Source of the DNA: Prauserella muralis
Lineage (GTDB): Bacteria > Actinomycetota > Actinomycetes > Mycobacteriales > Pseudonocardiaceae
DNA: 64,000 bases
Direction of reading: 5' to 3'
Assembly: GCF_003202285.1 (NCBI RefSeq)
Contig: NZ_MASW01000007.1
Coordinates: 1-64,000 of the forward strand
In this document: in pieces, positions 40,020 to 50,790 of the stretch
Numbering within the stretch: position 1 is the stretch's first letter
Layout: each line of letters opens with the position of its first letter
Translations under genes and position numbers: made by a program
The notes under the pieces: model-generated
Seen by the model: only the letters and a program-made list of their open reading frames with translations
Told to the model about the DNA's origin: nothing
Database searches by the model: none

Positions 40020-41318
40020 TCACAGGACACCCCCGGCGGCCGCCCGCCGCTGCAGGACGCTGACCCGCGCGACCGCCAGCACGGCGACGAGCGCGACGAC
40101 CGCGACGTTGAGCAGCAGCAGATGCCAGCCCGTGAGGTCGACCATGCCGCCGACCAGCGCAGGTCCGAGGAAGCCGCCACTCACCCAGCCGACGGTGTAG
40201 AGCCCGGTGTAGGCACCGACCACCCGGTCCGACGGGGCCAGGTTCCACAGCACGACCACGGCGTTGACCAGGAACGACGACGCGCCCGCCGCCGCGACGC
40301 AGAGGCCGACGACCGCGCCGGTGGGCGTCTGCACCGCGGTGCCGAGGACCATGCCGCCCGCGAAGACCGCCATCCCGATCATCATCACGCGCAGCCGCCC
40401 GAAGCGTTCGGCGAGCCTCGCCACGGGATAGGCGGCGAGCAGGAAGGCGACGCCGCTGGGCAGGGTCAGCCCGCCCGCCTCGCCGCGGGACATGTTCAGC
40501 GCCTCCATGCCGTACGGCGTCATGAGTGCCCGCGACGCGGCCCACGCGCCCCCGAAGAGGAGGATCGACACGATGAGCAGCAACCTGCTGCGGTCCCGGT
40601 CCTTGGCGATGTCGCGCACGATGTCGCGCACGCGAGTCCTGATGGGCACGCCGGACGAGGCCGCACCGTGCCGCTCGCGCTCCACTTCGCGCTCCTCGGC
40701 GACCGCGGCCTGGTAGGCGGGCGAGGTGTTGTCCCGCAGCTTCGCGGCGACCACGGCCACGGAGACCACCATCAGGATCGCGGGAACGGCGAACGACAAC
40801 CGCGGAAAGTCGTCGATCATCAGGATGCTGATGAGTGCCGCGACCATCACCGTGAGACTCGCGGCGATCTTGACGGCCGCGTTGGCGCGGCTTCGCCGCT
40901 CGGGCGGAACGAAATCCGGGAGCAGGGCTTCGGCGATCGGCTTGAACGAGTTGGCCACCAGCGCGTAGCTGAACATCACCAGGATCAGCAGCGGCAGCGT
41001 GGCCGCGGCATGCGGGATGGCGAGGAACAGCAGCGCCGCCAGCGGCATCCCGACGACCAGGTAGGGAATGCGCCGTCCCCACGAGGTGCGGGTGTTGTCG
41101 GACCGGTTGCCCATCCATGGCTGGATGAAGATGCCGAGCAGGTTGTCCATCCCCATCAGCAGGCCGACGAGTGCGGCGCTGGCGATGTGCTCGCGGAGCA
41201 ACGGCGGGACCTGCGAGTCGTAGAGATTCCACGTCGACTCCTGGGCGAAGACCGCCAGGGCCACGAGGAACGTGATCCGCCCTGTCCGGGCGGGCTGCGT
41301 GCTCACCGTCGTCGCCAT
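40020..41318 (-). CDS. MFS transporter (GPH/SUC-like)
   Basis: Protein of 432 aa with 12 predicted membrane segments; MGMDNLLGIFIQPWMGNRSDNTRTSWGRRIPYL resembles the TM2-3 loop of glycoside-pentoside-hexuronide and sucrose-type carriers. A long charged central loop (about 195-235) separates the two halves. ATG 41318 follows GGAAGG. It leads the operon ending with the esterase and probably imports its substrate, perhaps a sugar acid or related hydroxy acid. Confidence 0.87.
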   Translation of the reverse strand: MATTVSTQPARTGRITFLVALAVFAQESTWNLYDSQVPPLLREHIASAALVGLLMGMDNLLGIFIQPWMGNRSDNTRTSWGRRIPYLVVGMPLAALLFLAIPHAAATLPLLILVMFSYALVANSFKPIAEALLPDFVPPERRSRANAAVKIAASLTVMVAALISILMIDDFPRLSFAVPAILMVVSVAVVAAKLRDNTSPAYQAAVAEEREVERERHGAASSGVPIRTRVRDIVRDIAKDRDRSRLLLIVSILLFGGAWAASRALMTPYGMEALNMSRGEAGGLTLPSGVAFLLAAYPVARLAERFGRLRVMMIGMAVFAGGMVLGTAVQTPTGAVVGLCVAAAGASSFLVNAVVVLWNLAPSDRVVGAYTGLYTVGWVSGGFLGPALVGGMVDLTGWHLLLLNVAVVALVAVLAVARVSVLQRRAAAGGVL

Positions 41319-41367
41319 CCGGCACCTTCCCTTCACCACGACCGTTGTGGCGACCGCTACCGTACTT

Positions 41368-41379
41368 TTGCTATAGCAA
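41368..41379. promoter_or_regulatory. GntR-type palindromic operator
   Basis: TTGCTATAGCAA is a perfect 12-bp palindrome in the divergent promoter between the MFS operon and the GntR gene, in a locally AT-rich stretch. FCD-type GntR regulators frequently bind comparable palindromes. The adjacent regulator is the likely binder. Confidence 0.6.
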
Positions 41380-41429
41380 GATGGTCAATAGTTTCGGAGA
41401 GTTTTTGCCATGGCAGCTAAGGTGATGCC

Positions 41430-42170
41430 ATGGCGAGTGAAACGTTGAAGGGCCTCACGGCCGACACGCTGGCCGACCGCGCGTACCGCGCCATCCGTGA
41501 CGCGATCACCACCGGCGAGCTGCGCCCGGGTCAGAAGGTCACCGAACGCGGGCTCGCCGAGCGGTTGTCGGTCAGCCCGACGCCGGTGCGCGAGGCCATC
41601 CGCCGCCTCGAACAGGACGGCCTGCTCGAACGGACGGGGCCACGGACGGTGCAGGTCGCCGCGTTCGGCGACGTCGCGATACAGGACCTCGCCGAGGTGG
41701 AGGTCGCGCTGCGCGGGATGGTCGCCCGCTTCGCCGCGCGGCATGCGTCCCCGGCCCAGCTGGACCAGCTCGACGCGGTCCTCGACGAGGCCGACGACCT
41801 GCTGATCCTCATCAAGCAGCGCCAGAAGGCCGGGCAGGATCTGTCGCGGCACCTGGGCCGGCTGCTCGATGCCATGCAGCGCTTCAACGAGGTCGTCGAG
41901 TCGTGCGCCCACAACCCGGTTCTGGTGCGCCTGCTCGGCCAGACAAGGGTGTTCTCCTGGCCGGAGCGGCGGGCCAGGCTGCTCGAGCACATCAGCAAGA
42001 ACGACAGGTTCGGCCTCGACCGCTACGGGAGCCATCGTGCGCTCGTGCGGGCGCTGAGGGTGGGCGACTCCGCGGCGGCCGAGGCGCTCGTCATCGAGGA
42101 CGCGCGGGGCGGGCTCGGCGACCTGCTCGCCGCGCCCACGACACCGGCGTCCTCCACCCAGCCATCCTGA
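41430..42170 (+). CDS. GntR-family (FCD domain) transcriptional regulator
   Basis: Protein of 246 aa. N-terminal winged helix (ADRAYRAIRDAITTGELRPGQKVTERGLAERLSVSPTPVREAIRRLEQDGLLER region, residues 10-75) and a C-terminal FCD domain. It diverges from the AtuA/PrpD operon and likely represses it until a substrate-derived effector binds. The next gene (hyuA) converges on it with a 24-bp gap. Confidence 0.92.
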   Translation: MASETLKGLTADTLADRAYRAIRDAITTGELRPGQKVTERGLAERLSVSPTPVREAIRRLEQDGLLERTGPRTVQVAAFGDVAIQDLAEVEVALRGMVARFAARHASPAQLDQLDAVLDEADDLLILIKQRQKAGQDLSRHLGRLLDAMQRFNEVVESCAHNPVLVRLLGQTRVFSWPERRARLLEHISKNDRFGLDRYGSHRALVRALRVGDSAAAEALVIEDARGGLGDLLAAPTTPASSTQPS

Positions 42171-42194
42171 GACCCGCACCGTCGTCATCAGCCG

Positions 42195-44270
42195 TCACGA
42201 GCCCGCCCCCTCGACGTCGACGAGCAGGGTCAGCTCGGGGTCGACGCGGATGCGGCACTCCGGCCCGAAGCAGCACGACGACTCACGCTCCTCGAACACC
42301 GCGGGCCCCGCGATCTCCGTCCCGGGCCGCAACCGGTACCTGTCCCACACGGTCGCCTCGAGCCGGCCGTGGCCCGGGATCCAGACGTCGCGGACGCCGC
42401 GTCGCGGGTCGCCGGTGGCGGGTTCACAGCCCAGGGTGACGCCGTGTCCGGGCAGCCGGGCCGAGAGCCGCCAGTTCACCACCTCCGCCGGACCGTCGAG
42501 ACAACGACCGAACGTCGCGCGGTAGGCCTCGCCGAAGGCGCGCTGGAGGCGGCCGGCGTCCACCTGGCCGAGGCCGGAGCCCGGCAGCTCGACCTCGATC
42601 TCGAAGCCCTGGCCCACGTACCGCATGTCGGCCGAGCGCCGCACCCGCAGCTCCTCCGTGCCGTCCGCGCCCAGGACGGCGGTGGCGTGCGCGGTCATCT
42701 CGTCGTACACCGCGGCGACGCGATCCCAGTCGATCCCGGTCAGCGCCGAGGGCAGGCTCCGAGCCTGGTCCACTGTGGCCGGAGCGACGAGGAAGCCGTA
42801 GGCGGACATGACCCCGGCGCGCATCGGGACGACGATGCGCGCGATCTTCAGTTGTTTCGCCAGGCCGTAGGCGTGCACGGGCCCCGCACCGCCGAACGCC
42901 ACGAGCGTGAAGTCGGAGGGATCGCTGCCGTGCTCGGAAAGGTGCATCCGGGCGGCGGCGGCCATGCCGGCCGTGGCGACCTCGACGATGCCCGCGGCGG
43001 CGCCGATGCGGTCGAGACCGAGCGGCTCGGCGACGCCCCGGTCCAGGGCCTTGCCTGCCTCGGTCGTGCGTAGCCGCATCTCGCCCCCGAGGAAGGTGGC
43101 CGGGTCGAGGTGGCCGAGCACGAGATCCGCGTCGGTGACGGTCGGCTGCTCGCCGCCCCGGCCGTAGGCGACCGGCCCCGGGACGGACCCGGCGCTGCGC
43201 GGGCCGACCTTGAGCAACCCCAGCGAGTCGGGGGCGGCGATCGACCCGCCTCCCGACCCGATCTCGATCATGTCGACGACCGTGAGCCTGATCGGCAGTC
43301 CCGAGCCCGGCTTGAACTTGTCGACGCGGCCGGCTTCGAAGTCGTGCGTGCGGCGCGGCTCGCCGCCGCTCACCATCGCGATCTTGGCCGTCGTGCCGCC
43401 CATGTCGAACGAGATGACGTCCGGCTCGCCGAGCCGCCGCGCCACGGCGGCCGCGGCGATCGCCCCCGCCGCCGGACCGGACTCGAGCAGGCGGAAGGGA
43501 AACTCCTTCGCCTCGTCCAGTGTCGTGACCCCGCCCCCGGAGAGCATGACGCGCAACGGCGCGTCGATGCCCATGGCGAGCAGGTCGTCCCGCAGCGCGT
43601 CGAGATAGCGCGCCACGAGCGGCTGGACGTAGGCGTTGAGGCACGCCGTGCTCGCTCGCTCGTACTCGCCGAGGACGGGAGCGACCGCGCTGGAGAGGGT
43701 GACCGGCAGCCCGGGGTGAGCCCGCGCGAGCAGGCGCCGCACCCGCCGTTCGTGCCTGTCGTTGCGGTAGGCGTGCAGCATGGCCACCGCCACCGCCTCG
43801 ACGCCGTGCTCCAGGAGATCGCCTGCCTGTGCCAGCACGTCCGCCTCGTCCAGCGGCTCCAGCTCGGTGCCGTCGGCGCCGATCCGGCCCCGCACGCCGC
43901 GGCACAGGCGGCGGGGCACCAGCGGGGCGGCAGGGCGGGCGTGCAGGTCGGTGGTGTCGAACCGGATCTCCCTGGCCATCTCGAGGATGTCGCGGAAACC
44001 GTGCGTGGTGAGCAGGCCCACGACGGCTCCGGTGCGCTCGAGCAGCGTGTTGGTCACCAGCGTCGTGCCGTGGACGACACCGGCGACGTCCTGCGCGGGC
44101 GTGGCCGTCTCCTCCAGCAGCCGTGCGATGCCCGCGGTGATGGCCTCGTGGGGGGCATGGGGCGTGGTGGGCAGCTTTCCTGGCCACGTGAGGCCGCGCA
44201 CGGGGTCGTGCAGCAGCAGGTCGGTGAAGGTGCCCCCGACGTCGACGCCGATCCGGACGGTGCGGCTCAT
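42195..44270 (-). CDS. hyuA: Hydantoinase/oxoprolinase A subunit (HyuA)
   Basis: Protein of 691 aa with the actin-like ATPase fold of HyuA: IGVDVGGTFTDLLLHD at the N-terminus, VVHGTTLVTNTLLERTGA, and ISFDMGGTTAKIAMV (about 295). It forms a heteromer with HyuB for ATP-dependent opening of hydantoins, 5-oxoproline or related lactams; acetone and acetophenone carboxylases are also in the superfamily. It overlaps hyuB by 4 bp. The substrate is open. Confidence 0.93.
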   Translation of the reverse strand: MSRTVRIGVDVGGTFTDLLLHDPVRGLTWPGKLPTTPHAPHEAITAGIARLLEETATPAQDVAGVVHGTTLVTNTLLERTGAVVGLLTTHGFRDILEMAREIRFDTTDLHARPAAPLVPRRLCRGVRGRIGADGTELEPLDEADVLAQAGDLLEHGVEAVAVAMLHAYRNDRHERRVRRLLARAHPGLPVTLSSAVAPVLGEYERASTACLNAYVQPLVARYLDALRDDLLAMGIDAPLRVMLSGGGVTTLDEAKEFPFRLLESGPAAGAIAAAAVARRLGEPDVISFDMGGTTAKIAMVSGGEPRRTHDFEAGRVDKFKPGSGLPIRLTVVDMIEIGSGGGSIAAPDSLGLLKVGPRSAGSVPGPVAYGRGGEQPTVTDADLVLGHLDPATFLGGEMRLRTTEAGKALDRGVAEPLGLDRIGAAAGIVEVATAGMAAAARMHLSEHGSDPSDFTLVAFGGAGPVHAYGLAKQLKIARIVVPMRAGVMSAYGFLVAPATVDQARSLPSALTGIDWDRVAAVYDEMTAHATAVLGADGTEELRVRRSADMRYVGQGFEIEVELPGSGLGQVDAGRLQRAFGEAYRATFGRCLDGPAEVVNWRLSARLPGHGVTLGCEPATGDPRRGVRDVWIPGHGRLEATVWDRYRLRPGTEIAGPAVFEERESSCCFGPECRIRVDPELTLLVDVEGAGS

Positions 44271-45897
44271 GGGTGACGCTCCGTGTTCGAGGGTGCGACG
44301 TAGCCGCCGAGCTCGTCGGCCAGGACCAGCTGCGGCTCCCGGTCCTGCGGCGGGCCGAACCCTCCCCCGCCGGGAAACGAGATGAGGACGGACGCGCCGG
44401 GTGCCAGCTGGGAGATCGACTTCAGCGGCACACGCTGCCCCGATTCCAGCACCGCCTGCGCCGTCGCCCCCGGCTGCCCTCCGTCAAGGCCGAGCGCGGG
44501 GTGCCGCTCGCGATCGCCCAGCAGCACCATCTGCACGGCACGGCTGGTCGGGTTGTGCACCTCGACGTCCTGGCCGAGGCCGCCGCGGCGCCGCCCGCGG
44601 CCACCGGAACCCGCCCGCAGCTCCTTGCGCACGAACCGCAGCGGAGACGTCACCTCGAGGGCCTCGATGCTGCCGCTGCCCGAGTTGGTGGGGAAGGCGG
44701 TCGTCGAAAGGCCGTCCTTCTCGCGGGAGGCGCCCATGCCCGCGTTGGCGAACAGCATCTGGGCGAAGGGGCGGCCCTCGTCGTCGATGCCGGCGAACCG
44801 GACGCGGAGCGCGGGTGCTCCCCCGCTGTCGGCGATGACCCGGTCGGGCAGCACCGGCGCGAGCGCCTGGTAGATCGCGCAGGAGAGCAGGTGCCCGGTC
44901 AGGTGGCGCGCGACGACGGGCGCGGGAAACCTGGGGTTGACGATCGTGCCCTCCGGAGCGCTCACGTGGATCGCCTGGTAGGAACCCCAGTTCGTCCGCG
45001 TGGCCGGATCGAGCAGGATCTTCAGCGGATACATCGAGTAGGCACGGGTGTAGTTGAGGGTGGAGTTGGTGGAGAACGGCACCTGAGCCGAACTCCCGGT
45101 GTAGTCGATCGCGATCCGCTCACCGCTCACCGTGACCGCGCACGCGATGTGGGTCGGGTGCCCCTCGACGCCGTCGGCGTCGACACCGGCCCGGTACACG
45201 CCGTCCGGCAGCTCGGCGACGGCCGCCCGCATCGCGGCGTCCGCCACCGCGTGCACCTCGGCGGCGAACCGCTCGAAGTCCGGTTCGCCGAAGTCGTCCA
45301 GGAACTCCCGCGCACGCCGCCTGCACACCGCGTGCGCGGCGGTCTGCGCCTCCAGGTCGCCCCACAACTCGCCGGGAAGGCGGACGTTGGCCAGCAGGAG
45401 CTCCTTGATCCCCTGCTCGACGCGGCCCGCGCGGAACAGCCGCAGCGGCGGGATCAGCATGCCCTCCGAGATCAGGTCGGTGGCCCCCATCGACGGGGTG
45501 CCCCCGATGTCCGGCGAGTGTGCCGCGGTTCCGGCATAGCCGACGAGCACGCCCCGGTGAAAGACGGGTGTGATCATCGCGATGTCGGGCAGGTGGCCCG
45601 TCGCGATCCACGGGTCGTTGGTGATGACGCAGTCGCCGTCCTGCCAGTCCCGGGCCGGGAACCGGTCGAGGACCAGGGCGGTCAGCGAGCTCATCAACGC
45701 CGCGAAGCCGGGGATGCCTGCCCGTGACTCCGCCATGGTGCGGCCCTGCCGGTCCATGAGTACGACCGTGTAGTCGTTGGACTCGCGGATGATGGTCGAG
45801 AAGGCGGTGCGCAGCATCGTCGACGCGGCCTCGTCGGTGGCGGCCGCCAGCCGGTCCCACCGCACCTCCAGGCCGACCGGGTCGGAGACGGGCGGCG

Positions 45898-45901
<4 letters not shown>
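44267..45901 (-). CDS. hyuB: Hydantoinase/oxoprolinase B subunit (HyuB)
   Basis: Protein of 544 aa with the typical opening LEVRWDRLAAATDEAASTMLRTAFSTIIRE, ITNDPWIATGHLPDI and the glycine-rich GGGGFGPP near the C-terminus. ATG 45901 overlaps the dehydrogenase stop by 4 bp. Together with HyuA it forms the ATP-dependent amidohydrolase or carboxylase complex. A longer in-frame reading reaching 46462 overlaps the dehydrogenase gene and is rejected. Confidence 0.92.
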
Positions 45902-47022
<1,121 letters not shown>

Positions 47023-47143
47023 AAGACGCTCCTGACGACCTCGCCGGCTGGGCACGCGCGCGCCCGGCCGGGTATGGCTGAGCGCGCGCCCTCACCCTCG
47101 TCGGCGCCGGGCACCGCGACAAGAGCGTCAAGGGCAACCTATC

Positions 47144-47160
47144 CTTTCGCTCATGGAAAG
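47144..47160. promoter_or_regulatory. Candidate LysR-type site
   Basis: CTTTC-GCTCATG-GAAAG is an interrupted inverted repeat with LysR-like spacing, 34 bp before the LysR start and about 120 bp before the divergent dehydrogenase operon. It is a candidate on position and symmetry only. Confidence 0.3.
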
Positions 47161-47193
47161 CGACGGCCCGCGACACCGCCACGGCGCGACACG

Positions 47194-48120
47194 ATGAGCA
47201 CCACCGTGGACGACCTCCGCTTCTTCCACGTGGTCGCCTCCAGCGAGACGCTCACGGCCGCGGCGCGCGAGCTGGACTGTTCGCTGCCGGTCGTCAGCAA
47301 ACGGCTCCGGGCCCTGGAGCGCCGCCTGGAGGTCCGCCTGGTGCACCGGGGCACGCGCAGGCTGGTGCTGACGTCCGAGGGCCGGCTCTACGCCGCGCGC
47401 CTGGAGAAGATCCTCGATCAGGTCCGCGAACTCGAGGATCTGGTCACCCACCGCTCCGGCGACCTGCGAGGCTCCGTCGTGGTGCAGGCGACGCTCGGTC
47501 TCGGACGCGCCCACGTCGCCCCGCTGATCGGCGAGTTCACCGCCCTGCATCCCCAGCTGGACGTCCGGCTCCACACCTCGGCCCTCCCGCTGCGGCCGCA
47601 TCGGCGCGAGTTCGACCTGGCCGTCCACGTCGGCACGCCACCGGACTCCTCGCTGCGGATGCGCCGGCTGGCCCGGAACCGCCGGGTGCCGTGCGCCGCA
47701 CCGTCCTATCTGGATCGCAAGGGCGTGCCCGGGCAGGTCGAGGACCTGGCCGACCACGACTGCATCGTGCTGCGCGAGAACGAGGGCGACTTCGACCTGT
47801 GGCGGTTCGGCGACGAGGGCAACCCGCGGCAGATTCGCGTGCGTGGCCGCCTTTCGAGCAACGACGGGGACGTCGTGACCGACTGGGCGCTGCAGGGTCA
47901 CGGCGTGATCATGCGCTCGGAGTGGCAGGTCCGGTCCCACCTCGACAGCGGCGCCCTGGTGCGCGTGCTGCCCGAGGTGCCGACGCCGCCCGCCGACATC
48001 TACGCGCTGCTGTCCGACGACGTGCACGTACCCCGGCGGACCAGCGCCCTGATCGACCACCTGGCGGCGCGGCTGCCCGACCGCATCGGCGGCTCCGCGA
48101 AGCCGGGCCTTTCCCGATGA
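47194..48120 (+). CDS. LysR-family transcriptional regulator
   Basis: Protein of 308 aa. Helix-turn-helix at residues 5-60 (LRFFHVVASSETLTAAARELDCSLPVVSKRLRALE) followed by a two-lobe effector domain (RGSVVVQATLGLGRAHVAPLI onward). It diverges from the dehydrogenase-hyuBA operon and is its likely regulator. The ATG 47194 start gives the standard LysR N-terminus; upstream in-frame sequence runs through the divergent gene. Confidence 0.9.
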   Translation: MSTTVDDLRFFHVVASSETLTAAARELDCSLPVVSKRLRALERRLEVRLVHRGTRRLVLTSEGRLYAARLEKILDQVRELEDLVTHRSGDLRGSVVVQATLGLGRAHVAPLIGEFTALHPQLDVRLHTSALPLRPHRREFDLAVHVGTPPDSSLRMRRLARNRRVPCAAPSYLDRKGVPGQVEDLADHDCIVLRENEGDFDLWRFGDEGNPRQIRVRGRLSSNDGDVVTDWALQGHGVIMRSEWQVRSHLDSGALVRVLPEVPTPPADIYALLSDDVHVPRRTSALIDHLAARLPDRIGGSAKPGLSR

Positions 48121-48170
48121 GCAAGGCCGCCTTTCCGCCGGCGGCGTTGCCCGGCCAGCACGGCGGTTCG

Positions 48171-48176
48171 TAGGTT
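48171..48176 (+). promoter_or_regulatory. Candidate -10 for a leaderless esterase transcript
   Basis: TAGGTT lies 6 bp before the GTG start at 48183 and no ribosome-binding site is visible, consistent with a leaderless message. The -35 region is not obvious. Confidence 0.35.
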
Positions 48177-48182
48177 GCTGCC

Positions 48183-49187
48183 GTGGGCATCATCGAGCGC
48201 ATCGATCCGCAGGTCCGCGCGCGCCTCGACCGGTACCTGCGGCTGGTCGGACCCGGGGGCCTGAGCGGCATCACCGACATCGCCGAGCGGCGCCGCAGGC
48301 AGGCCGAACTGGCCGCGTCGCGCGAGACACCGGTCGCCGCCGGCGACGTCGAGGTGCACGATGTCTCGATCGCTCACGGCGGCGACGTCCAGGGTGACCC
48401 GGTGCTGGTGCGGATGTACCGGCCCCGAGCTGCGAGCACGCCGGCACCATGCGTCTTCTACATCCACGGTGGGGGCCTGGTGGCCGGCAGTGTCGACGGC
48501 GATCACGGCAAGGCCGTCGCACTGGCACGCGCGACCGGCTGCGTCGTCGCCTCGGTCGAGTACCGCCTCGCCCCCGAGCACCCCTACCCCGCCGCCCTCG
48601 ACGACTGCTACGCCGGGCTCGCCGGAGTCGTGGACCGGCATCGCGAGCACGGCATCGACCCGGACCGTGTCGCGCTCTACGGCACCAGCGCGGGCGGTTG
48701 CCTGGCGGCGGCGACCGCCTTGCTGGCACGTGACCGCGGCGGCCCGGCCCTCGCCTGCCAGCTACTCGTGTCGCCGATGCTCGATGATCGTTGCTCGACG
48801 CCGTCCGCGCTGGCCAACACCGGCTTCGGCGCGTGGAGCCGCGAGGCGAACATCCAGAGCTGGCAGGCGTGGCTCGGCCCGGACTACGGCACCGATCGGG
48901 TCCCGCCGTACGCCGCGCCCGCGCGTGCCGGGGACCTGGCGGGCCTTCCCCCTGCCTACGTCGACGTCGGAGACCTGGATCTGTTCCGGGACGAGGCGGT
49001 CGATTTCGCGCGCAGGCTCTGCGAAGCCGGCGTTCCCGTCGAGCTGCACGTCTATCCGGGCGGCATCCACGGCGGCGAGAGCCTGGCGCCCGACGCCGAG
49101 CTCAGCGTGCGCGTGCGCGGATATCGGCAGGATGCGCTTCACCGTGCGCTGCGTTCCGCGGCCCTCGCCCCGTGGTCCCCCTCCTGA
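48183..49187 (+). CDS. Alpha/beta hydrolase of the hormone-sensitive lipase family
   Basis: Esterase of 334 aa. The oxyanion motif YIHGGGLVAGS, the nucleophile elbow YGTSAGGCLAA (Ser), the acid region YVDVGDLDLFRDE and a late His (YPGGIHGGE) form a complete HSL-type (family IV) triad. No signal peptide is visible. It follows the LysR gene by 62 bp on the same strand and may start from its own promoter. The substrate is a short-chain ester or lactone by family; the specific one is unknown. Confidence 0.9.
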   Translation: MGIIERIDPQVRARLDRYLRLVGPGGLSGITDIAERRRRQAELAASRETPVAAGDVEVHDVSIAHGGDVQGDPVLVRMYRPRAASTPAPCVFYIHGGGLVAGSVDGDHGKAVALARATGCVVASVEYRLAPEHPYPAALDDCYAGLAGVVDRHREHGIDPDRVALYGTSAGGCLAAATALLARDRGGPALACQLLVSPMLDDRCSTPSALANTGFGAWSREANIQSWQAWLGPDYGTDRVPPYAAPARAGDLAGLPPAYVDVGDLDLFRDEAVDFARRLCEAGVPVELHVYPGGIHGGESLAPDAELSVRVRGYRQDALHRALRSAALAPWSPS

Positions 49188-49213
49188 GCGCACGACCGCG
49201 ATCGTCCGGCGGC

Positions 49214-49266
49214 GAGCCGAAGGGCCCCGTGGGTACCTGGTGTGCACCCAAGGGGCCCTTCGGCTC
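49214..49266. terminator. Strong bidirectional hairpin terminator
   Basis: Perfect 15-bp arms GAGCCGAAGGGCCCC (49214-49228) and GGGGCCCTTCGGCTC (49252-49266) enclose a second 5-bp stem (TGGGT/ACCCA). It lies 27 bp after the esterase stop and just past the end of the reverse-strand amidohydrolase remnant, so it can serve both directions. Confidence 0.75.
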
Positions 49267-49303
49267 GGCGGCATGATGTGGGCGACCGGTGACGCGGGAG
49301 CGC

Positions 49304-49680
49304 TCAGCCGTGGCAGCAGCCGGTGCTGAGGTATCTCGCGAGACCGCTCGCCGCGGACGCCGTGGAGGCGGTCCGGACCCGCTGGTGTGTCGCCGCGTCG
49401 TAGACGACCTCGCCGCCGACCACGGTCATGACGATCGGCAGGTTCACGATCTCTCGGCGGGAGTCCGGAGCAGGTTGCCCTCGAACACCACGAGGTCGGC
49501 CACCCTGCCCGGGGTGAGCCTGCCCTTCCAGTCCTCGGCGTGGTCCTGCCAGGCCCCTGCCGTGGTGTAGGTGGCCAGCGCCTGCCCGAGGCCGATGATC
49601 TCCTCGGCGCCGAACACCTCGCCGGTCGCCAGGCTCCTGCGCGTCAGCATGGCCGTCAGGCCCTCACAGAAGTTCGGCAT
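49304..49680 (-). pseudogene. Amidohydrolase C-terminal remnant with frameshift
   Basis: The reading from 49680 gives PNFCEGLTAMLTRR, then GLGQALATYTTAGAW and GRLTPGRVADLVVFEGNLL, the usual end of metal-dependent amidohydrolases of the YtcJ type. The frame then hits a stop near 49444. In another frame the expected continuation IVNLPIVMTVVGGEVVYDAA runs on to a stop at 49304, so a small indel at about 49450 (GAGAG) breaks the gene. The metal-binding N-terminal domain is missing entirely. It is probably non-functional. Confidence 0.7.
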
Positions 49681-49682
49681 GC

Positions 49683-49802
49683 CCGCTGCGCCACCGCGCC
49701 CGGGGGCTCACCCTGACCACCGCGGGCGAGGCGTTCTACAAGCGGGTGCTGGACTTCCTCGCCCACGGCGCCGAGCTGGTCGAGACCGCCCGGCAGTCCG
49801 GC
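49683..49802 (+). pseudogene. LysR-family regulator fragment
   Basis: About 40 codons read PLRHRARGLTLTTAGEAFYKR then VLDFLAHGAELVETARQSG, the stretch just after the helix-turn-helix of LysR proteins. Neither the DNA-binding helices nor the effector domain is present in any frame. It abuts the amidohydrolase remnant, suggesting deletion-driven decay. Confidence 0.6.
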
Positions 49803-49944
49803 GCAACCGCCGGACGGACTGTCCAATGCCGGAAGCCGCGGGCCGGGAGGTGCTCCGCGGTCGCGAACCCCGGAGAACCGCCACACAGCCGGGACATCGA
49901 GGAGTGCCCTGGAGCAGGAGCGCGAGCCGACGGTCGAGTTCGAG

Positions 49945-50790
49945 GTGGTCGGCCGGAAGGTGTACCTGACGCTGAACCGGCCCGAGCGGCGGAATGCGAT
50001 CACTCACGAGATGGCCCGCGAGATCAAGGCCGCCGTGGATCGCGCCAACGAGGACCCGGCCGTGCACGTGATCGTCGTGCAGGGAGCGGGCCGCGCCTTC
50101 AGTGCGGGCTACGACCTGCATCGCTACGCCGAGGAAGGGGTGGGCGTCCAGCCACCGGTGTGGGATCCGATCAAGGACTACCAGATGATGAAGAGCAACA
50201 CCGACGACTTCTTCAGCCTCTGGCGGTCATTGAAACCCACCATCGCCAAGGTGCGTGGCTACGCCGTGGCCGGCGGCAGTGACATCGCGCTGTCCTGCGA
50301 CCTGGTCGTGATGGCCGAGGACGCCCGCATCGGCTACATGCCGGCACGGGTGTGGGGCTGTCCCACCACGGCGATGTGGGTGTACCGGCTGGGCGCCGAG
50401 AAGGCGAAACGCATGCTGCTCACCGGCGACACGATCGACGGGCGTACCGCCGCGGACTGGGGCCTGGTGGTGGGCTCCGTGCCGGAGGCGGAGCTCGACG
50501 ACACCGTCGAGAGGCTCGCGGACCGGATCGCCGGGGTTCCCGTCAACCAGCTCGTGATGCAGAAGCTCATGGTCAACCAGGCCTACGACAACATGGGCCT
50601 GCAGGGCACGCAGATCCTCGCCACCCTGTTCGACGGCATCACCCGCCATTCGCCGGAGGGGCGCTGGTTCCACGAGTTCGCGGCGACCCACGGCTTCGAC
50701 GCAGCCGTGAAATGGCGGGACTCCGGGCGGTGGATCCCGGAGGGCGGCGGCAACGTTGCCGATCAGACCGAACGGGACACGCAGGACTGA
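49945..50790 (+). CDS. Enoyl-CoA hydratase/isomerase-family protein
   Basis: Crotonase-fold protein of about 281 aa. VYLTLNRPERRNAIT, the oxyanion pieces GAGRAFSAGYDL and RGYAVAGGSDIAL, and DARIGYMPARVWGCP are recognisable. Ala occupies a position where hydratases usually have Glu, so the activity may differ from simple hydration. GTG 49945 is used, but family resemblance extends upstream (ERE-PTVEFEV) without a clear start, so the 5' end may have been altered by the adjacent decayed region. No ribosome-binding site stands out. Confidence 0.8.
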   Translation: MVGRKVYLTLNRPERRNAITHEMAREIKAAVDRANEDPAVHVIVVQGAGRAFSAGYDLHRYAEEGVGVQPPVWDPIKDYQMMKSNTDDFFSLWRSLKPTIAKVRGYAVAGGSDIALSCDLVVMAEDARIGYMPARVWGCPTTAMWVYRLGAEKAKRMLLTGDTIDGRTAADWGLVVGSVPEAELDDTVERLADRIAGVPVNQLVMQKLMVNQAYDNMGLQGTQILATLFDGITRHSPEGRWFHEFAATHGFDAAVKWRDSGRWIPEGGGNVADQTERDTQD

